From CAZCPB01 sp964540295 (GTDB lineage: Bacteria > Planctomycetota > Phycisphaerae > Phycisphaerales > UBA1924), in contig CAZIMT010000169.1 in assembly GCA_964540295.1 (NCBI GenBank), positions 1 to 6,938 on the forward strand: a stretch of DNA of 6,938 bases, written 5' to 3'. A model generated the notes under the pieces. It did not search any database. It was not told the DNA's origin and was given only the letters and a program-made list of their open reading frames with translations. Position numbers and translations under genes: made by a program. The number at the start of each line of letters is the position of its first letter. The stretch's first letter is position 1. This document shows positions 5,191-6,938 of this stretch, piece by piece.

Positions 5191-5892
5191 TCACGCCGCC
5201 ATCTTCACCGGCGACGACTCTGACGACGCGATAAACAAGCTCTCGGCCTCGCTCGCGCCGCCGACTCTTCCGAAGCGGATCGTCAGCGACTCGCTCCACT
5301 CTGACGCCTGCGTGCCGCGTTTGGCTTTGAGCGCGTACGACACGCTCTGCGTGCCGATCGCCACCGTCTCGTCGGTGAACATCTTCCCGCCGACGCTGTC
5401 GAGCAGCGTGAACGCGCCGCCGTCCACCGACCGCCGCACTGAATAGATCACGCCGCTGACGCCCGCTGGCTGGCTGGTCTTCCACTTGACGATCACGTTT
5501 CCTTGGCTGTCGAGCGTGGCGCTGAGAGACGTGGGCGCGACAGGGTCGGCCGCGCTGCCGCTGGTGGCAGACGGCTCGAGCCCAGCCTGAGCCCAGAGCG
5601 CCCCGTTGTTGGAGTTTTTAATAAACGCTTTCATGACGTTCACGGTGTCGCGCCCGAGCGTGAGCATGGTGCCGACCTGCATAGTCTCGGCGGTGGTGGC
5701 GTTCTTCGAGGTTTGGCGAGCCGCCTGAGCCGCGTTGTACGCGCCGCGTGCCGCGGTGACGGCGGCGTTGAGCGCGGTGATCTGCGCGGTGGGAACGCCA
5801 AAGGCTGTCGGGATGGCGGTCCACAACGGCAGGTGGTTCTCGAACCACACGATCTGATCAAGCTTGGGTTGCGAGGGGATGTTGCTGCCCAT
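5191..5892 (-). CDS. Helical-domain plus fibronectin type III protein, function unknown
   Basis: A 233-residue protein. Residues about 8-100 (LDQIVWFENHLPLWTAIPTA, then an Ala/Gln-rich stretch QITALNAAVTAARGAYNAAQ and ARQTSKNATTAET) look like a helical bundle or coiled coil. Residues about 119-210 look like one fibronectin type III-like beta sandwich (PVAPTSLSATLDSQGNVIVKWK, VIYSVRRSVDGGAFTLLDSV, SYALKAKRGTQASEWSESL). No signal peptide or membrane segment is present, so it should be cytoplasmic. I recall proteins of this architecture from planctomycetes, always unnamed; that is memory, not a search. The start at 5892 is set by a perfect AGGAGG eight bases upstream; the in-frame GTG at 5919 has no such site. 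A TATATA box (5939-5944) may be its promoter. The 3' side has a GGGTGCG/CGCACCC inverted repeat, then the terminator. Confidence 0.75.
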   Translation of the reverse strand: MGSNIPSQPKLDQIVWFENHLPLWTAIPTAFGVPTAQITALNAAVTAARGAYNAAQAARQTSKNATTAETMQVGTMLTLGRDTVNVMKAFIKNSNNGALWAQAGLEPSATSGSAADPVAPTSLSATLDSQGNVIVKWKTSQPAGVSGVIYSVRRSVDGGAFTLLDSVGGKMFTDETVAIGTQSVSYALKAKRGTQASEWSESLTIRFGRVGGASEAESLFIASSESSPVKMAA

Positions 5893-5900
5893 GGCGGAGG

Positions 5901-5906
5901 CCTCCT
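5901..5906 (-). promoter_or_regulatory. Shine-Dalgarno site of the FN3 protein gene
   Basis: AGGAGG on the minus strand, eight bases before the ATG at 5892. It is the strongest ribosome site in the window and decides the start against the upstream GTG. Confidence 0.85.
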
Positions 5907-5937
5907 GCGAAACGGCCACACGGTCAGATGGCCAAAC

Positions 5938-6516
5938 TTATATATCGAAAGAACCACGGACCACCCGCGGCTTCTTTGCATTTTTCGTTAGCCCTGTGGC
6001 AAGGCGACCATTAAGAAACTTGCCGCTAGCTACCTCGCCATCGACGTGCGCAACTCGCGCCAACGGTGCGAAAAAAAAGAACCGCACGTTCAGCACGCGT
6101 GACGGCATCACACCTCGCACAGACCGCACGACCAGACCTTGCGAGGACCGTCTCTCGAGCGAAACTACAAGCTCGAAGGCCTCGCGCACAGCCTTGATAG
6201 TTGATTTTTCGGCGCGAAAGAACGAAAAAACTATGCCGTACAACGAGTTCACGACGCTGTAGAACGAAAAAACCGCGTGAAGTAATGAAAGAACTACGCC
6301 GTAGAACGATTCTTTCGCGTGAGAAAGCGAAAACGCCACGCCGTAGAACGGTTTCCCAACGCGGTAGAACGAAAAAACTACGCGGTTTTTCTGTCGATCC
6401 ACGCGAGCTTCTTCGAGAGCCACGCCAAGTTCGCGCCGAACCACCTCTTGGAACGAGCAAGCTAGACGAACCAGAGGCTCGAGCGAGAGAGTGCGGCGAA
6501 TCTCAAGCGGCGCCAT
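5938..6516 (-). CDS. Doubtful ORF reading through the 21-bp repeat array as a heptad repeat
   Basis: A 192-codon frame from ATG 6514-6516 to TAA 5938-5940. Its middle reads the 21-bp array as seven-residue repeats of the type FSFYGVV (for example FSFYRVG, KPFYGVA, ESFYGVV, FSFYSVV). The flanks are basic and low in recognisable structure. No Shine-Dalgarno precedes the start. Because 21 is a multiple of three, several other frames on both strands are also open across the array (144 codons on the minus strand, 132 and 105 on the plus), so openness is weak evidence for coding. It would end 45 bases before the FN3 gene on the same strand. I do not recognise it; it may be a repeat-derived protein or no gene at all. 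Confidence 0.25.
   Translation of the reverse strand: MAPLEIRRTLSLEPLVRLACSFQEVVRRELGVALEEARVDRQKNRVVFSFYRVGKPFYGVAFSLSHAKESFYGVVLSLLHAVFSFYSVVNSLYGIVFSFFRAEKSTIKAVREAFELVVSLERRSSQGLVVRSVRGVMPSRVLNVRFFFFAPLARVAHVDGEVASGKFLNGRLATGLTKNAKKPRVVRGSFDI
5939..5944 (-). promoter_or_regulatory. Possible -10 element for the FN3 gene
   Basis: TATATA (continuing to TATATAAG on the minus strand) lies about 45 bases before the start codon. No good -35 is seen 17 bases upstream, so this is tentative. Confidence 0.3.
6196..6405. repeat. 21-bp tandem repeat array (about ten units)
   Basis: Exactly 21-bp-phased units with consensus GTAGAACGAAAAAACTACGC plus one base. Clear units start at 6217, 6238, 6259, 6280, 6301, 6322, 6343 and 6364; degenerate units at 6196 and 6385 keep the GCG end. 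The best copies (6364, 6259) are almost the consensus, while the odd ones diverge in the middle. Alternate units resemble each other (AAGTAATG and AGAAAGCG starts at 6280 and 6322), suggesting a 42-bp higher-order step. Each good unit contains GTAG and CTAC as a small inverted repeat. A-tracts recur every two helical turns, so the array may be bent DNA. Confidence 0.85.
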
Positions 6517-6596
6517 GAGAGAAGCCGCTCAGGCCGCCGCGTGTTCAAGATTGCTCGCTCGCTCGAGCGGTTGCGCTTGGTCTGAGCGCTTTGGGC

Positions 6597-6602
6597 TAGA
6601 CT
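6597..6602 (+). promoter_or_regulatory. -10-like TAGACT directly before the LRR gene
   Basis: TAGACT ends seven bases before the ATG at 6610, so transcription would start at the start codon. There is no Shine-Dalgarno. It resembles the arrangement before the amidohydrolase and fits leaderless expression. TTGCGC at 6571-6576 is a possible -35 but is 20 bases away. Confidence 0.4.
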
Positions 6603-6609
6603 TGGCTGC

Positions 6610-6938
6610 ATGGCGAAGCAAAGCAACCAATCCGGCGATCTGGCGAAGGCACGCGCAAGGATCGAGACGGCGCGGCAAGCGAAGTCGAGCACGCTTGAGC
6701 TTTCCTATCTCGGCCTCACGACCGAGGACGTGACGACGCTGATCCTCGAGATCAGCCAACTCACCGCGTTGACGACGCTGTATCTCGGCGGAAACCAATT
6801 GACGGCGCTGCCTCTCGAGATCAGCCAACTCACCGCGTTGACGGAGCTGTGGCTCCATGAGAACCAACTGACGGCGCTGCCTATCGAGATCGGCCAACTC
6901 ACCGCGTTGACGACGCTGGTTCTCAACAACAACCAACT
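6610..6938 (+). CDS. Leucine-rich repeat protein, N-terminal part (runs off window)
   Basis: The frame is open from ATG 6610 to the window edge (109 complete codons plus two bases). It begins MAKQSNQSGDLAKARARIET, a basic helical leader, then LELSYLGLTTEDVTTLI and 23-residue leucine-rich repeats of the LEISQLTALTTLYLGGNQLTALP type, three of them before the cut. The pattern LxxLxxLxLxxNxLTxLPxEI is the bacterial or Roco-type LRR class. A leader with A-x-x-R-I-x-x-A followed by LxLSxLGLTxL is what I remember from the N-termini of bacterial Roco GTPases, but no Ras-like domain is in view, so that identity is open. LRRs form a curved solenoid for binding protein. No signal peptide is present. The gene is divergent from the leftward genes. 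The start is supported only by frame and by the nearby TAGACT box; there is no Shine-Dalgarno. Confidence 0.85.
   Translation, partial: MAKQSNQSGDLAKARARIETARQAKSSTLELSYLGLTTEDVTTLILEISQLTALTTLYLGGNQLTALPLEISQLTALTELWLHENQLTALPIEIGQLTALTTLVLNNNQ
6745..6938 (+). repeat. 69-bp repeats encoding LRR units
   Basis: Exact 69-bp units begin at 6745, 6814 and 6883 (the last is cut). They share long identical stretches such as CAACTCACCGCGTTGACG. The identity is in DNA, including third positions, which points to recent unit duplication or gene conversion rather than old repeats. Confidence 0.85.

Noticed and set aside
5994..6101. Short plus-strand frame reading KATIKKLAASYLAIDVRNSR
   Set aside because: It has coding-like codon use for about 30 codons but no start codon after the preceding TAG and no family match. 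It is too short to support.
6196..6405. CRISPR array
   Set aside because: Units are contiguous 21-bp repeats with no unique spacers and no cas genes nearby.
6529..6936. 135-codon minus-strand ORF with RQRGELADLE repeats
   Set aside because: It is the reverse complement of the LRR units; the plus frame gives the canonical LRR consensus.

Overview
The window is GC-rich bacterial chromosome. Several signs suggest a planctomycete, possibly of the Phycisphaerae: an MraZ whose first AbrB-like motif reads DAKLRLAVPAKYR, an FN3-tailed cytoplasmic protein of a kind I associate with that phylum, short simple-sequence arrays, and starts without Shine-Dalgarno sites. The phylum is an inference from style; there is no rRNA or marker that settles it.

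Left part (1-1401). A minus-strand mraZ (693-1163, TTG start) has a strong promoter. Its -35/-10 spacer contains TGGGG boxes at exact 10-bp spacing, so it carries a classical self-repression operator. No rsmH follows mraZ within the window. Instead, about 450 bases of minus-strand sequence fold into a chain of strong hairpins. Four places in this chain, about 77 nt apart, show the same single-stranded sequence CCCACC in the loops of stems that are otherwise unrelated in sequence. The chain has two intrinsic terminators (338-370 and 210-252). This is the most striking object in the window: a candidate C-rich-loop regulatory RNA, reminiscent of actinobacterial 6C RNA or the anti-Shine-Dalgarno sRNAs of alphaproteobacteria.

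Middle part (1402-5001). A plus-strand flavin-reductase-like gene (1402-2031) converges on a minus-strand GT4 glycosyltransferase (2065-3381). The glycosyltransferase's N-terminal extension is a pentapeptide repeat, and its leader carries a 9-bp repeat array. A plus-strand Amidohydro_2 metal-dependent hydrolase (3523-4653) is divergent from it. Next comes a minus-strand DUF433 (antitoxin-like) gene that is frameshifted by one base and has no recognisable toxin partner.

Right part (5003-6938). A bidirectional terminator is followed by a minus-strand gene for a helical plus fibronectin-III protein (5191-5892). Then comes a 210-bp stretch of 21-bp tandem repeats that leaves long overlapping frames open on both strands. 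Last is the start of a plus-strand leucine-rich-repeat protein, cut by the window edge, whose 69-bp DNA units are nearly identical.

The genes do not form one pathway: each appears to be its own transcription unit. What links the window is an unusual density of tandem repeats at four unit lengths (9, 15, 21 and 69 bp) and the hairpin RNA array downstream of mraZ.
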